Shown here piece after piece: positions 51,561 through 64,000 of a stretch of 64,000 bases of DNA. Position 1 is the first letter of the stretch. The number at the start of each line of letters is the position of its first letter. The stretch spans positions 40,601,850 to 40,665,849 of the forward strand of contig CM039183.1 in NCBI GenBank assembly GCA_008360975.2. The letters run 5' to 3'. This DNA is from Lichenostomus cassidix. Its lineage: Eukaryota > Chordata > Aves > Passeriformes > Meliphagidae. A model generated the notes under the pieces. It did not search any database. It saw only the letters and a program-made list of their open reading frames with translations, and was not told the DNA's origin. The position numbers and the translations under genes were made by a program.

Positions 51561-52720
51561 TTCCTGGTGCTCCTGGCCCCGGCAGCGTGGGAATACTACA
51601 GTTCACCTCCTCGGGAAAGAAGGGGAAGGGCTGTGGGAGACGAGCGCTGCGGGCAGGAGCACTTGAGGGCCGCGGGGCCCGCTCAGCCCCACGCTATCGC
51701 CGGTTCCGACAGCGGCACGAGCCCGGGAGGAGGCGTCCCCCCTTCCGTCCCTCCCGCGGCCCGAGGCGGCTGGAGCAAGGCCAGCTCCCCCGGGAGCGGC
51801 GGGCGGGCGGCGCCGGAGGAGGTGGGCAGGGCTGCGGGGCGGGCGGGGGGCGGGCAGTGCGGGGCGGCGGCCGCCCGGCTTTATAGGGAGCGAGGGGCGG
51901 GAGGCGGTGTCTGCGGGAGGGGAGCGGAGGAGGCGGTTCTCTTCCCGTTCCCATTGGCATTCCCGCCGTGCGAGCGGCGGAGTGGCCATGGCCTCCATGG
52001 CGGCGGCGATCGCCGCCTCCCGCACGGCGGTGATGAACGGGAACCGGCCGCTGGACGAGCGGGAGCGCAAGCGGTTCAGCTACTTCTCCTCGCTGAGCCC
52101 CATGGCGCGCAAGATCATGGCGGAGAAGGAGCGGATCCGCGAGCGCTACGGGCCCGAGTGGGAGCGGCTGCCGCCCCGCCAGCAGGACGAGATCATCGAC
52201 AAGTGCCTGGTGGAGCCGCACGTCCAGGCCCGCTACGCCGCGCACCGCGGAGCCCGCCCGCCCGCGCCGCCCGCCTCCTACCCCAGCCTGCGCCTCAACA
52301 CCGGGCAGAAGGTGGTGCGCTTCGGCGACGAGGTACCTACCGGGCACGGCGGGGCAGGGGCGAGGGGCGCCGGCGGGCTCCGGGCGGCAGCGGCGCTCCG
52401 CATCCCCGGCACAGCCGCCGCCTCCCCCGGCTCGGGGCTGCGCTGCCGCCGGCGCTCGGCTGCCCGGGGTCGTTCCGCGCCGGCGGCAGCGGGGCGAGTT
52501 GCCCCGGAGACGAGCTTTACTCCTCTCCCCGCTCGCTGGCGGTGCGGGAGGGCGGGCTGTGACACCCCGCGGGAGGCACTGGGGCACACCGAGGGAGCAG
52601 GCAGGGAGCAGGGGAGGCACCGGTAGCGCTGAAGTGGGTTTTGCAGAAGGGAGACTCGGAGAAGAGGACAGGCTCAGCTCAGCTCCCCCGACGGCGGGGC
52701 AGGACCGTGGCTGGCGCTGG
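51560..52720 (+). promoter_or_regulatory. CpG-rich promoter region of the C1orf198 orthologue
   Basis: There is a sharp rise in G+C and CpG starting near 51540 and ending near 52720, centred on the first coding exon. GGGCGGG-type Sp1 boxes are dense at 51800-51910. A TATA-like TTTATAG at 51880-51886 lies about 100 bp before the ATG, and an inverted CCAAT core (ATTGG) is at 51953-51957. Several open frames of 100-330 codons here are by-products of high G+C. Edges are judged by eye. Confidence 0.75.
51988..52332 (+). CDS. C1orf198: C1orf198 orthologue, exon 1 (partial gene)
   Basis: ATG at 51988 opens 115 codons ending GAC GAG|GTACCT. The product begins [18 protein letters not shown] and contains [46 protein letters not shown] and, just before the donor, [10 protein letters not shown]. 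These blocks match human C1orf198 almost residue for residue. The family is uncharacterised (I recall a Pfam domain of unknown function, DUF4706) and no reaction or partner can be assigned. Between DKCLVEP and [10 protein letters not shown] the sequence is an Ala/Pro/Arg-rich linker unlike human. The frame is open upstream to the CpG island, but this is its first ATG. It lies on the same strand as TTC13, about 4.3 kb downstream of its stop, so it is a separate transcription unit. Confidence 0.93.
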
Positions 52721-55700
52721 ACCTAATCCCTTGATGAAAATGGGCTGCAGGGAATGTTTACACTGAATTAAATCTCTTCCTTTTCGTTTCTAGTTTTAGA
52801 CACAGTTAAAAATACGACGCTGAACACATTCCAGCTCTTGGCATGTTTGACACCTTAAAAAAATGCAGCCTGTTCCATGTCACATGCCAGGAAAAACAAG
52901 GGTGTGGATAGATGACAAAAAGTATGGATTTTGAACCTTCTGAGAGCCATCTATCTAAGTGTAAATTGTAGCCCTTCTGGAAATCCATAGTATAAGAGTA
53001 GCCAGTCTCGAGCAGTGGGTCATGTTACCGAGTGTGAGCCCTTGAAGAGGAAGGTCTAACAATGCTTGAAGAGACCTGACAGTACTCTTCAGATACTGTG
53101 TCTCTTATTCTGTGTATTGACTTCCTTTGTTTTCCATTCTCTTACATCTTCATATGATTGCAGAGCTGGTTTCTTTCACTGTGTCCATATAGTAACTTCA
53201 AGTGACCTGTTGTTAATTAAGCTATGTGGCTTCTACTAGGAAAAAAAAATCTGCTTCTGCATTTGTAATCATGAATCCAATTCAAAGAGAGCAGTGCTGC
53301 TTTTAGCCTCCTCTCCAGTATGCCTTGCAGTGGGATTTCTAGGAAGCGTGTGAGGCACAGTGATACTGGGCATCATGATTCCCGACTGGCTTTGTGCCAG
53401 GACACTGCTGCCTGTGTTCCACCTGCCAGGAAGGTGTGGTGCTGTGCTGCACTCGCATTGTATTGAAAGTTAGAGAGTGTAGGATGTAGCTCAGTTTTGT
53501 CCAGTTGGTGATACCCGAAATTCTAGATAAATATTTGATAGTAATGGCGGAAAAGAGGTGTGGAAGGACACAAGACAGCAGATTTGGGTTGTGCAAAAAG
53601 CCTTGAAAAGAAACTGAAATCTTAATTAAGTTGGGAAAGAATTTAGGTTAATGAGTGTGGAAGGTAAATATGTTCCGTTTTCCCGGTCTCTGAGAGCTAT
53701 GCTGTGCTTTCTGCTTTGAATTATGTGGATTTGGAAAGAAAGCAAGCATGTTGTAGGCTGTTGTGCTGCACTGTACAGAAATAATAATTTCCCACTTGAC
53801 AAAGCAGCTAGAGAGTCCATCTGAAACTGGGCAAGTAGTTTTCTTTCCCCTCTTCTCCCCAAATGCAGTTACAATATGCATAATATTAGCATTTCTGTAG
53901 CCATTAACCAAAGAAGGCATGGTTCATCGAAATGCTTGATACAAAGTGTTTAATTTTGGAAGCATCTGCCTCGACTGACTTCCTCTTTGACTTCCAAGCA
54001 GAAGTTAATATAAATTGTTTCTCTGAAGGAAAGAGATTCCACTCATTTTGGCATTGTCCATTTCCATTTTAGTTCTTCCAACTGTACTATTGAGCCTTGG
54101 AGCCTTTCCTGGCTCTTCATCTGATAGCTTCCTCTCCCCTGGCTCCCTTGCTGGCATTCGACCTGATTGCTGGACATTTGCCCTGGCTGACAAATTGCTC
54201 CTCCTTGTCTTGCTGTTGCAGAGCTGCTGCCGCCGCTCTCCTGCCAGTTCGGTTCAACTTTCCGGGCTTGCAAACGCCTGGCTGCGGAGCTCTGTTATCT
54301 CTTGTCAGCTGTGCTCCTGCTGGCTTTGTGAGACAAATGCTGCACGCCCCGTGGTCACCCAGCCCTCGCTCAGGGCAATGAGATTGGTCCTGGCTGCTGT
54401 CCCTGTGTTGCTGTGTGGTGTCCTAAGGCAAGGATATGGAGAGTAGCCTGCGTACCTCAGAATCACTTGTTGATGTTGCAGCGCTTTCGGGGAGAGTGTT
54501 TTGGTCTGGTGATGTTCTTGCTGATACAGGTGCTCCAAAAGTTTCATGTTTCCAGTCACAGCTCATCTTCCCTGTTAACTGATGTTGAAATCTGTAGTGA
54601 TCTACCTGTGCTTGCTTAAGCATGGAAATTTGATCTCTTTCACCTCATGTTCTTTGGAGGACTTGGTAGAAAGCAAACAAAGGATGAATGCTAAAGATAC
54701 TGATTTACTGGTCCAGGCCTCTCACCATTTCAGTCCCATTTTCATGCATTTGACCATTATGATAAGGTGGTCCAGAGGATAAATGTAGTAGTCTTGTATC
54801 TCTGGACAGTTGCTTCCCTCTTTCTCACCCCCACCATTTCCCATGTATCTCTTCTAACACCAGATTTATCTCCTGAACTCATAGCCCAGGACTGTAAGTT
54901 CTCAAACTATAAACATCTCTTACGTTCTCAGAACACCTTTGAGTACGTTGGCTGTGTGGGAAGGGTGTTACAGAAAATAGACATGCAGTAACAGGACCGT
55001 GGCATCCTGTAGCCATGATCCAGTCATTTTATAATGCTGGAGCTCTGCAGCACCATGTGTGACTCTTAGCAAATGCCTGGAGTCAGGTGAGTGCTACTGC
55101 TCCTTCTCTTCCATCTTATCCTCATTGCAGCATCACCAGTCATGGAGTTAACAGCAGGAGCTCTGCAGGAACTGTGAATGTGGTTTTGAAAGAGAATTAG
55201 GCTAACAGGGTCATTTCACATCCCCATGAAATAAGTTTTGTCCTTTTTACTGAAGATTGACTTGTTATCATTGCATATAAGCCCAGCACCAGGAGACTCT
55301 TTGTTGCTTCACCATAATTTTCTGTATCTAGACAGCCTAGGCCTCCTGACCAAGGATTTTGGAGGCTGCAACAAAGCTTCTTCTTTCCAAAAAGCCTCCA
55401 ATTGCTGGCATTTCTCCATTTATAATTTCTGCATTCTAATGCCCATACTGGTAAAAATGAAGGTTAACTGAGCAGAGAGAAATCTGGAAATACAAGCTGA
55501 GACTGAATGTGAATGTAATATAGATGGATTATTTTTGAAATATGCCATAAACCATGAGGGGGATAGGTGGAAAACTAGCAGTATGTGAGAGGCTACTGCT
55601 CTTTGCCTGCTGTAGTGGCCAGCCTTTGATAATGCAACTGACTTGGTGCCAGTTGATGCCACTGGGTTCTCTCTGGTTCAGTGAAAGACAGTTTAGATAT

Positions 55701-58696
55701 TCAGTTTACAACAAGTTCTTACTATTCACTTAATACTGTCCCTCTTTATCCATAAGCATGTGACATGCACGTGGGATAAAGGTCTGATTTTTTTAGTTCT
55801 TTTATTTTTTCTTTAAATGGATAGTCATTATTTGAGCAGTAAAAGAGCTGGACTTGAAATAACTAAAATTTTCATTGGAGAAAATGCCATACGCTTTAGG
55901 AAGTAGTGAACATTTTATCAGGTATGAGAGTTTGGTTAGTTTCACTCGTGTTTTAATAGGGAAGCTTGACTTACCTGCCTTCAGGCAGAGATGGTATTTG
56001 TTTTGCTTAGCCTTACGAACTTTGGCACCAAGCAAAGGATCAACTCTTTTACCTCCCTACTTAAAATTGCTTTAAGGCAACAAATAGTCAATATAGCAAA
56101 AACTTTTAAGTGGGCCTGTTAGAGATTTGGGCTTTTTCAACACCTAAAAATGAAAGGGAGCTTTTGAGTGCAGTAAAACCCCAATAATCAGCAAGTTCTG
56201 TTCTGATAACACTTCTGAGATGCATTTCTTGGTGGGTTTGTGACTTGCCCAGTTACTGTCAGCTGTGCTGAACAATGCTCATGTCAGATACACAGGCACA
56301 TTTCTACCAGTGTGTTCCATTTTGAAATTCAGATGTTTTGCAGCAAGCTGCCTACATAAAGCAAATGTAATTTGTGATTCTTTTTCATACATTTTGCAGC
56401 TGGTTTTTGAAGTCAAGTGTATGGCCAGCTTTTTCCCCTCTTTCTCACTCATCTTTTTCAGCTTTGAAATATGTTGCATGAGGTCCCATTTCTTACAAAT
56501 AGGTTCTTTTTTTAACCCTGGTGAACAAAAGTTTATTTATTTGCCTTCTTTCTTGAAGAAGCCATTGTTGTGTGCTGAAAACAAAAGCTGATCAGATATG
56601 GATTTCTTCTCATCTATGTTGATGATAAATAGCCTTGAAGCCTTTTTGTCTAGAATTTCCATTCATAATTCACTTTTGTTATTACTGAAATAGTTGATTC
56701 TTTTGCTCCCAGTTTCTTCAAGCATGCAAGAACTTGTTTATTCTACAAAAAACCCCACAGTTATTTCTCAGATTTTGTTGGTGATTAACATAAACCAGGC
56801 AGTTTAGATAGGATAGTTTTGAATTGTGTTGTTCTATCTTCTCACTTGGTCCTCTGCATGTCCTCTGCTGAGAGGGCACAAGAGGTGGAGGCCACAAACT
56901 TCCTTCCCTTCCCTGACAAATGGACAGAACTTGTCAACTGCCTCCTTCATCCTAGCCTCAAGTACACTTCAAATAACCACAGACATCCACTACTTGAAGG
57001 TTTGTATCCTCCAACCATGTCTTACCCTATTTTATTCTTTGCTATATCCCATGGAAGATATCTTGAATGTGGATAGAGCTCCTCAAAGAGTTACTAAGAT
57101 ACAGTAATGCATCTTAAAAGTAAAAAAAAAAAAATTAAATGGTCCTTTTCTTTCAGGGAGCTGCTGCCTAAAAGTGTCTACTACTTCCATCTTTTGATAC
57201 AATCTATGGAAGTCTTAGATTTTATCTCTGATCAGGACTTTTAACAGTTGGTACCAAAATTAGTTCATTTCAGGAACTTTTTGCTTGCCTGTGCTGGAGG
57301 TTGAGGTTACAAGTTGTGGAGATTACAAATGTCCTTTTGGTCACAATGTGTGATCAAACAGAGCCCAGGCCCTTCCTCTTAGATGAATTCTGTCAGCCCA
57401 GCTCTTTTAAGAGCATGAGATCACCCTCACATATACCACAAACACTTTGCTGCTAGAAACCCCGTATTTCACAGATGAGTAATAGTTGGAGAATGACATG
57501 TTTTTATGTTTGGGAGATAGTTTTAGACACTTCTAATCATGATCTCATAGCTCTTGGCCATAAAAATCTGCCTATGGTGAAATAAGAGAGGGCAGATCAG
57601 GAGAATGTCATGAGATGTCTGAGAAATATATTCCTAGAAAGGCAGAGATCAGAAACAAGAAGAGCAGCCATAGTGAAATGTGGGGTTTCTGTGTTGTATT
57701 AAACATGTCAAGTTCTGTTATTGTCTGAACAGCAGGAGTGTGAAAGTCCTGCATGGTTGCTGCTGGCCTTTCCCTTTCCATACGGTGTTCTGACTCTGTT
57801 CCTTCCCTGCTGTGGTGGCCATGAGCAGTGATTGCTCAGTATGGAGGGTGCAGCTCACTACCTCTGCCAGTGGGACCATCCAATGTACCAATGAGTCCCA
57901 GCCACAGCTAGGAATAGAAATGCCATCATTTTTTTTCTAAGTCTTCAACAAATGTGAACAACAATCACTTTTCAAATTTTTTTTCAGGGTGGGTCACATG
58001 TATTTTTGCATGCTGTGTATGAAGAGATTGTTTAAATTTCTCAAATTGGGATTATTTTCAGAAATGCAGCTTCTTAAAAGAATGGATTTCAGACTGGGGT
58101 TTTGCTCTGTGGATGCCGTGAGGCTCCTTGAACACCTCTGAATACTTATTTCAGACGGGCCGTCACTGACGTGGCACGATGATGTGTCCTGCTGGGGCTG
58201 CATCCAGCTGTGGCTTGGCCTGATGGCCATGCAGCTGTTTCACTGCCCCATCACTGCCTGGTTGTGCACATGCTCTTTGGTCTGCCAAGGGGAGGAAATG
58301 GCACTTTATTTCCCTGAGGCTCCTTTTCCTTTTGTTGTTTCTGTCCCTGTGTGTTGCTAGTGGCTACCAAAGAAATGCCTAGTAGAAAACTGGAAATATA
58401 ACACATTTTAGTGCTGTTTGTGGAGAAATCATTTCATGAGATTTAGACCTGGCTAAACCTCCATGTATTTTGTAGATTAAATTGGCATACTATTGATAAC
58501 CTTCCCCTCAGAGAACTTGATTTCAGTCAGTCTTAAAATGTAATCAGTGCCATATTTAATTAGTGCTTTCACTTTTTAGCCAGTTCTGTAGCAGTGGTTG
58601 TTGTAGTTCCAGCAGTGTAACATAATGTCATCTGTGTGATGCTTCTGAGAAGAAGCTGCTCTTCTGATTTTTAGTCATTCTTGAATTTCATTTCAG
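52333..58696 (+). other. C1orf198: C1orf198 orthologue intron 1
   Basis: 6364-bp intron from GAG|GTACCT to CATTTCAG. The first 400 bp are CpG island; the rest is mostly AT-rich. A GC-richer patch at about 54070-54440 is described in the findings. I recognised no repeat family and no additional exon. Confidence 0.8.
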
Positions 58697-58747
58697 GACA
58701 TTACTTGGCAAGATGAACACTCGGCTCCGTTCTCCTGGGAAACAAAG
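58697..58747 (+). CDS. C1orf198: C1orf198 orthologue, exon 2
   Basis: A 51-bp exon between acceptor ATTTCAG and donor AAG|GTAAAT encodes DITWQDEHSAPFSWETK. This continues exon 1 in phase (FGDE|DITWQDEHSAPF) and matches the human protein at the same place (human DLTWQDEHSAPFSWETK). It is too short to show up as an open frame of its own. The next part of the protein (human SQMEFS onward) was not found before the right edge of the window. Confidence 0.93.
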
Positions 58748-61700
58748 GTAAATAAGCAGAATTTTTTTTTTTAATGCTGGTTTGGCATTTTACACTATTT
58801 CTTCTGCATTTATTGTCTTCATTTTGATAGACTAATGACTAATGTCACCTTTACTCTATGAAAGCTTTTTAAGTGGCCATCCTGGAAATGAAACAGGACT
58901 GGTACGCTTTGATTTACATCAGCAGAAACACAAACTGTACTCCAAGAACTAATGTTCTGGCTGTGAGTGCAGGTATAAAACCAATTCATTACAAATGACT
59001 TGATTTTTTTGTAGCAAACTTTTTTATTGACTTTCCGTGTTTAGTAAGACCAGTGTCTCAGATATTGTATAAACATAGCTTCATTTCCCTTTTGAAGTGA
59101 GGAGTAAAGTAGCTAGGAAGTGGGGTCAGAAAGGTGCAAGTATCTAGTAATTTAATTGGATTCTTTCTGAAAGCCTGTCTAATACTTCATCTTTTTATAA
59201 TGAACTAGAATGTTGTCTTAGGACAGATGTAGTGAAACTTGTTAACCTGGGGCTTAACTTGAGGCTATGCTAGAAGCATTATGTTATTTCCTCTCCAAAA
59301 GGCTTCTTAAAAAATAACATTTTTTTCTGTGATGGGTTGGTTTGGGGTTTCTTTTACACCTCACTTTACCTCTGGTATTTTGTTAAGGCATTATTTATGA
59401 TGGGATTCTCATATGGCTAACACAGAGGCAGAGTTCTCCATTTCTTTCTGAGCCTGCAGTGTGAGGTAACATAGTTGTGCCATATGTGTGGTGGCAGATC
59501 AAGTTTAGTTCTTCTTGTTGAAGAAATTCTGGGAGCAAAACCACAGCTCATTGTCTTTCTCAGCTGGGTATGGCAGGCATGGTAATTCAATCTCACATAT
59601 CAGACTGTGTTTTCTGCCTTTATCTGCCGGAGAAAGCTGCTTCTGCCCTGTTCCCTTTTTTTTTTTTTTTGCCCTTGAACTGTGTAGATAATCATGTACA
59701 ACCTTATGAATATAATCTTAGCCTAATGCAGAGTAATTATTTGGAAATGCCAGTGAATACTAAATTAATCCAGTTGACCCTCAACTTAGCCCTCCTTGCT
59801 CAAGGTCACTGCCTGTAGCTGCACCCCATCTGTGCTTTGCAGAAGCTGATTAACCTATAACTTGATGTGAATCCTGGGTCCTGGCAGCCTACAGGGCCAC
59901 AGTTTGAGAGAAAACAATGCCAGCCTTCTCTTGCCTTAAAACTCCCTCAAAAGCTGTGATGGTTCAGGAACCATTGGAGGTTTTCCTGCAGTGGAAGCCT
60001 GGTAGCTCAGGCAAGCCCTCCTGTCTTTCAGGACCCTTAGAAGCAGCAGCCACTGGCTTTTAGTATAATATTGAAGAGGTTTTTAACGTGGATATACTTG
60101 GGTGAAGCTGCCAAGAAAGGAAAAATTGTGAGAAAAGAGTTGACCTCATTGTCAATAAGGTGAAATAAATAGTATGTTAGAGACAGCAGTGTTGTCTCTC
60201 CCCCACTTTTTGGTGCAAACTCAAAACCTCAGGTTTAGGAATGTGGCAGCTGTAATCCTATTTTTAGGCTCTGTCTTGATAAGATTTTGTTAAGTTCTAA
60301 ATACTTGAACTTCCTAGAGATAATGTTTCATGTAATGCACTGAGTGATGATCCATGATGAGATACATATCTGCCCTTGAATGAATTTTCTCTTTAATTGA
60401 TAGTCGTCTTTTCTTTTTAATGCTTGTGTGTTTACTGAAGGGTTTTTAAACCCAGCCTGTGGCTTATCACTTGCTGATGAAGGATCTTTCTGCTGTCCTC
60501 CTGGTGTCTCAAAATGGGGGACCAGAGTGGATAAATGCACTAGTTTCATCCCTTATTGTAATGAATCGAGGAGCACAGAATGATATGGGAACACTGGTGT
60601 GGTCACTGAAGAGAAGAGAGGAGGGGGGAGGTTGCTTTAGAAGTAATTGTTGGGGCTGATCAAGCTGTGCTTCCCTCTTTCCCCTCTCCCTCCTTGCTGA
60701 CCAGAAATAAAAGCTGTGCCACAGCTGTAGGGTGAAAAGTTGCATGCCCTTTTCCTTTGGCAAGAATCTAGAGAATCCACTTTTTCTGGCTTTATGGGGT
60801 GTGGGTTGGTTGGTTTCTGTGGGTTCTCCCCTTTGGTTTTTCCCAAGTGCCTCATATTAATCTTTCAAACAAACCCTTCCACTGCTGAGTCTTCCTTTGC
60901 TAAAACTGGAGGCCTTGCTTTGTGCTTACTCTTTGGCCTCTTCCCTAACCTGTACTTTTATGAGGTAATATTGGAAAGCATGTTTTTTATGAGGTACCAG
61001 CTGAGGAAAAAGTAGCCTTTCTCAAGTGGTCCCATGTGAGGAAACCTGAATGAGCTGTTCAAGAAGGTTGATGTGTTGTAATGCATGTTCAGTGTCCTGT
61101 GAACCAGGTCTGTTCCCACTGTTCCTTAAGGCTGTCAGGTTCTTTCCATTCCATGAGCTCTACCCATGATGGGTTATTCTTTCCACAATTTTTTTCTCCC
61201 TGATCTTCCTTTAATGCAGAGCTTTTTGTTTGGTTTGGGTTTTTAGCATGTCATTGCCTGAATGTGCTTGAATGTGCTCTGGCTTACCCAAGGAAGGGAA
61301 TGTGGCTTTTGCAGAGCAGAAGAAAGTAGAGATGTAAATCAGTAAAACCAATAGGTTTGGGTTTTGGGTTTTTTTGGTGTTTCTTTATTTGGTTTGGTTT
61401 GGTTTGGTTTGGTTTGGTTTGGTTTGGTTTGGGGCTTTTTGGGTTTTTTTGTTGGGGTTTTTTTGGGGGGGTTGGGTTTTTAGTTTTTTGTTTGTTTGTT
61501 TGTTTCTTTTTTAGATATTGAGACTCGGAAAAATAAAGCAGCAAAATGGGTATTTTTCTGTAACTAGCATGAGGAAAACTGAGAGGGTAGTGAGAAGTGT
61601 AGAGGAGCAGGGAGGGCATGTATTCTCCCAGGCTGAAGCCTCTCAGCTGTAACAGTGATGCCAACAGGGATCCTAGCTGTTAAGGTATGGACAAATTTTT

Positions 61701-64000
61701 CTCACTGTACCTAGTGCAGTGGATTCCCTACTTCCATGGCAGTCAAACTTAGCCAGAGGACAGTGTACTAAATTGCCATCATTTCGTGCAGAACATTGCT
61801 GAAGGGCTTGATAACTTCACTTGTGTCAAAAGTAAACTCTCTGTATTCTCATTTTAAACACAAAGGTGAGATGTGGCTGCAGTTGTTCATGTCACAGTAA
61901 ACACTTGCATGAATATCTCCACTATTTTTAGCTTTTAGATATGTATTTGTTTTCTTACCTTTTTATTTTTAAATCCTCAAACAAGGCGAACAAAGTAGAA
62001 ATACAATGTGAATTGCTGAGTTAGCTGTTAGACAGCATTTAAAATAATATTTTTAGTAGAGAACAATAACACTTCTCAGAAGGAAAACTCAGGAAGCAGT
62101 GAGTTCTCTTGGCACTGCAAATAGGCTGACATTTTAAAACTAAAGATTGAATTGGAGGGAGTGATTTGGTTCATGGGTGGAGCCCTCATGGACATAACAT
62201 GTCTTGAAATGTGGGTTACACTTTTAACTGGAGCTCTAGCCAGGTTTATGAATTCAGGGCATTCTATTTATGGCTCCAGGTTTACGTGAGATGAAAGATG
62301 ACATTTTGGCTGAGTTTAGCCTTTGAGGTTTCTTGGTTTGTTTGAAGTGAAAATTCAGGGAAACTCAGCACGGACATCAAGATATAAATGGAAAACCAGA
62401 ATCATGCGTGAGCTTCGAAGTGAAGTTTCTCTGCAACTCTTCCTAAACTCAGAACTTTATGGGTTTTGTGGTTTTAGATTTGGGGTTTTTTTAAATGAAT
62501 TTAGTAGTGGGCAGAAAATACTTCTGTCTGCCACCTCAGTTAACACACTGAGGTGTGCGCTGAGCAGCATGGGAATAAATTGCAACCTCCTTATAATTCA
62601 TGCTATTAACCAAAATAGGTTTTATTCCAAATGCTTGAAATTGACTCATGCATATCTAAAGATTTCTTTTTCTTGATACATGTAGAATAGTTGCCAGCTC
62701 TCTTCTATTTTCAACAGGCCCTCAGATACTTGTTAAAAAGAGAACCCTTTGAGGTGTGTTTAAAACAAACAAACCAAAAAAGGCAAAATGGGGAAGTGAC
62801 AAGCTTCAATCCCTTCAATAATCTGGTTGATGCCTCCCTGTCTGAATTCCCCAGTCATATTGCTACAGAAGTGATCTAATCCCAGCAATGATTTAGGAAG
62901 AAAAAAACCTATGTTCCACTTATAAAATCATGGTTTACAAGCTGTTTCCTTTATCTGAAATCAAGAGGCAGTCTTCAGTGTCCTTCTTTGTATGAGTCCT
63001 AGTTGTTGGGTGTTTTATTTTAAATAGGAAAACAGTGGTAGAAGAGATTTTTTTCCTTCCTTCCTTAGCAGCTTGATATTATAATTGTTTGTTACAAACT
63101 ATAATTTGATGTGATTATTTTTATCAAGCTGGCATAAATGGAAATGCTTCCTTGGGAGGAGACTGATCTCTGAGCTTTTGAGATTAGCCTTCCCTTTTTT
63201 ATTTGGGCTATATGTGTTTAAAACACAGTGCTGTAAAACTACTGTTGACTATTAGTTCTTGAACAAAAAACTCCCCCCAAACCCAACTTGTGGTAGTAGA
63301 AGTTGTGTTCAAGGCTTATTTCATTCTGTATGACCAAGAGTAAGGATTCAGTTACCTACATCAATCTTCAGACAGCTGTTTTTGAACATAAAACCTGGTT
63401 AGGCATATATAGACACTGTCAGTACAAGCTTGTTTAAGCTAGCCAGTAACAGTGGCAGACTGGATTGAGTTCATATCACCAGAGTGTATAATGGAATTTC
63501 TTACAAAGCTCCATGCTACATAACTTTGGCATTGTCTTTCTGTATGGACTAAAATTACTTAGATTGGTTTTGAGTGCCTTGCTCTATTTTTTGCCCTTGC
63601 AATTTGCCTCTGCTGACCTAAGGATTTCTTTCTGACTCTGAAAAGATCCTGAAAACACCCACAGTGTGCACAGGAAACAAAGCAAAAGCTGCAGCTACTT
63701 TAGGCCCTATATTTATTTTGGTTTTGTCCATTCAGCAAAGCAAAGTCATCTTCTAAATCTTTTAAAGTTGGCTTTCTTACCTCTGCATTTATCAGGCTGT
63801 GCTTAAAACAAGTTGCTTTTGACAGAGTTTCTGTAGTCTTTGTCTCAACAATTTAGATTTTTCAGGCTGCCAAGCAAAACAATTTGTTTTGGCTGTATTT
63901 GCGTGACTGCTTAGTTAAATACTACACATTCCTGATGAGTGAATAAGATGCTTTAAAAGTTCCTGGGTTCTTTGTGGTCATCTTGTTTTTAATATATACT
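58748..64000 (+). other. C1orf198: C1orf198 orthologue intron 2 (runs off the window)
   Basis: No further C1orf198 exon was recognised to the end of the window, so this is read as the start of intron 2. It contains a simple repeat at 61353-61505. The remainder is AT-rich with chance open frames only. Confidence 0.65.
61353..61505 (+). repeat. G/T-only simple-sequence tract with (TTTGG)9 and G-runs
   Basis: Nine perfect TTTGG units occupy 61388-61432. They are followed by G-runs at 61431-61434, 61441-61443, 61454-61457, 61465-61471 and 61474-61476, separated by mostly T spacers, and then a TTTG repeat to about 61504. The plus strand of the whole tract is almost free of A and C. Such tracts expand by slippage and often vary in length between individuals. 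Confidence 0.9.

Noticed and set aside
51587..51605. Third ZNF143-like motif (GGGAATACTACAGTTC) upstream of C1orf198
   Set aside because: The spacing inside the motif is wrong by an insertion, so the resemblance is weaker than for the two promoter copies.
51567..52562. 331-codon frame on plus and 308-codon frame on minus in the C1orf198 CpG island
   Set aside because: Very GC-rich DNA has few stop codons. The conserved C1orf198 exon uses another frame, and neither of these resembles a known protein.
61388..61432. (TTTGG)9 as an interstitial telomere
   Set aside because: The unit is five bases and not TTAGGG; it is an ordinary microsatellite.
1..64000. Endogenous retrovirus, CRISPR, operon-like or phage features
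   Set aside because: No LTR pair, viral protein frame, regular spacer array or prokaryotic gene organisation was seen; the window is ordinary vertebrate gene territory.

Overview
This is a vertebrate nuclear genomic window, most likely from a bird. The introns are AT-rich, the only dispersed repeats I recognise are CR1-type LINE fragments of the avian kind, and the protein-coding exons read as clear orthologues of mammalian genes, with GT-AG splice sites at all but one junction. There are no bacterial, CRISPR or viral features, and I recognised no tRNA or rRNA gene. Exons were assigned by reading the sequence against remembered human proteins; no database search was run.

The window carries three genes in the order and orientation I recall from human 1q42: ARV1 (minus strand), TTC13 (plus strand), C1orf198 orthologue (plus strand). 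ARV1 and TTC13 are head to head. Their start codons (7489 minus, 7743 plus) are 254 bp apart in a CpG-rich bidirectional promoter at about 7.2-8.1 kb. Only ARV1 exon 1 was found. The rest of ARV1 must lie to the left of the window or in exons I could not recognise in 1-7390.

TTC13 is complete and fills most of the window. I could place 23 coding exons from 7743 to 47651, all joining in frame to give 834 codons plus a stop. The product has a signal peptide, about seven TPR-like repeats in exons 4-11, and a long conserved C-terminal region. About 4.3 kb downstream a second CpG island (about 51.56-52.7 kb) holds exon 1 of the C1orf198 orthologue. Its exon 2 is at 58697-58747 and the remaining exons lie beyond the right edge.

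The points most worth checking are: (1) an A8 run at the TTC13 3' end, where one A fewer would give exactly the human-type C-terminus; (2) a GC-AG intron (intron 21) and a NAGNAG acceptor (exon 18) in TTC13; (3) an antisense, hydrophobic open frame in TTC13 intron 14, preceded by a good acceptor; (4) a pair of oppositely oriented ZNF143-like motifs between the ARV1 and TTC13 starts; (5) opposite-strand CR1 copies in TTC13 intron 22 and around the promoter. I did not find a wholly new biological system. The intron 14 antisense frame is the closest candidate for something undescribed.
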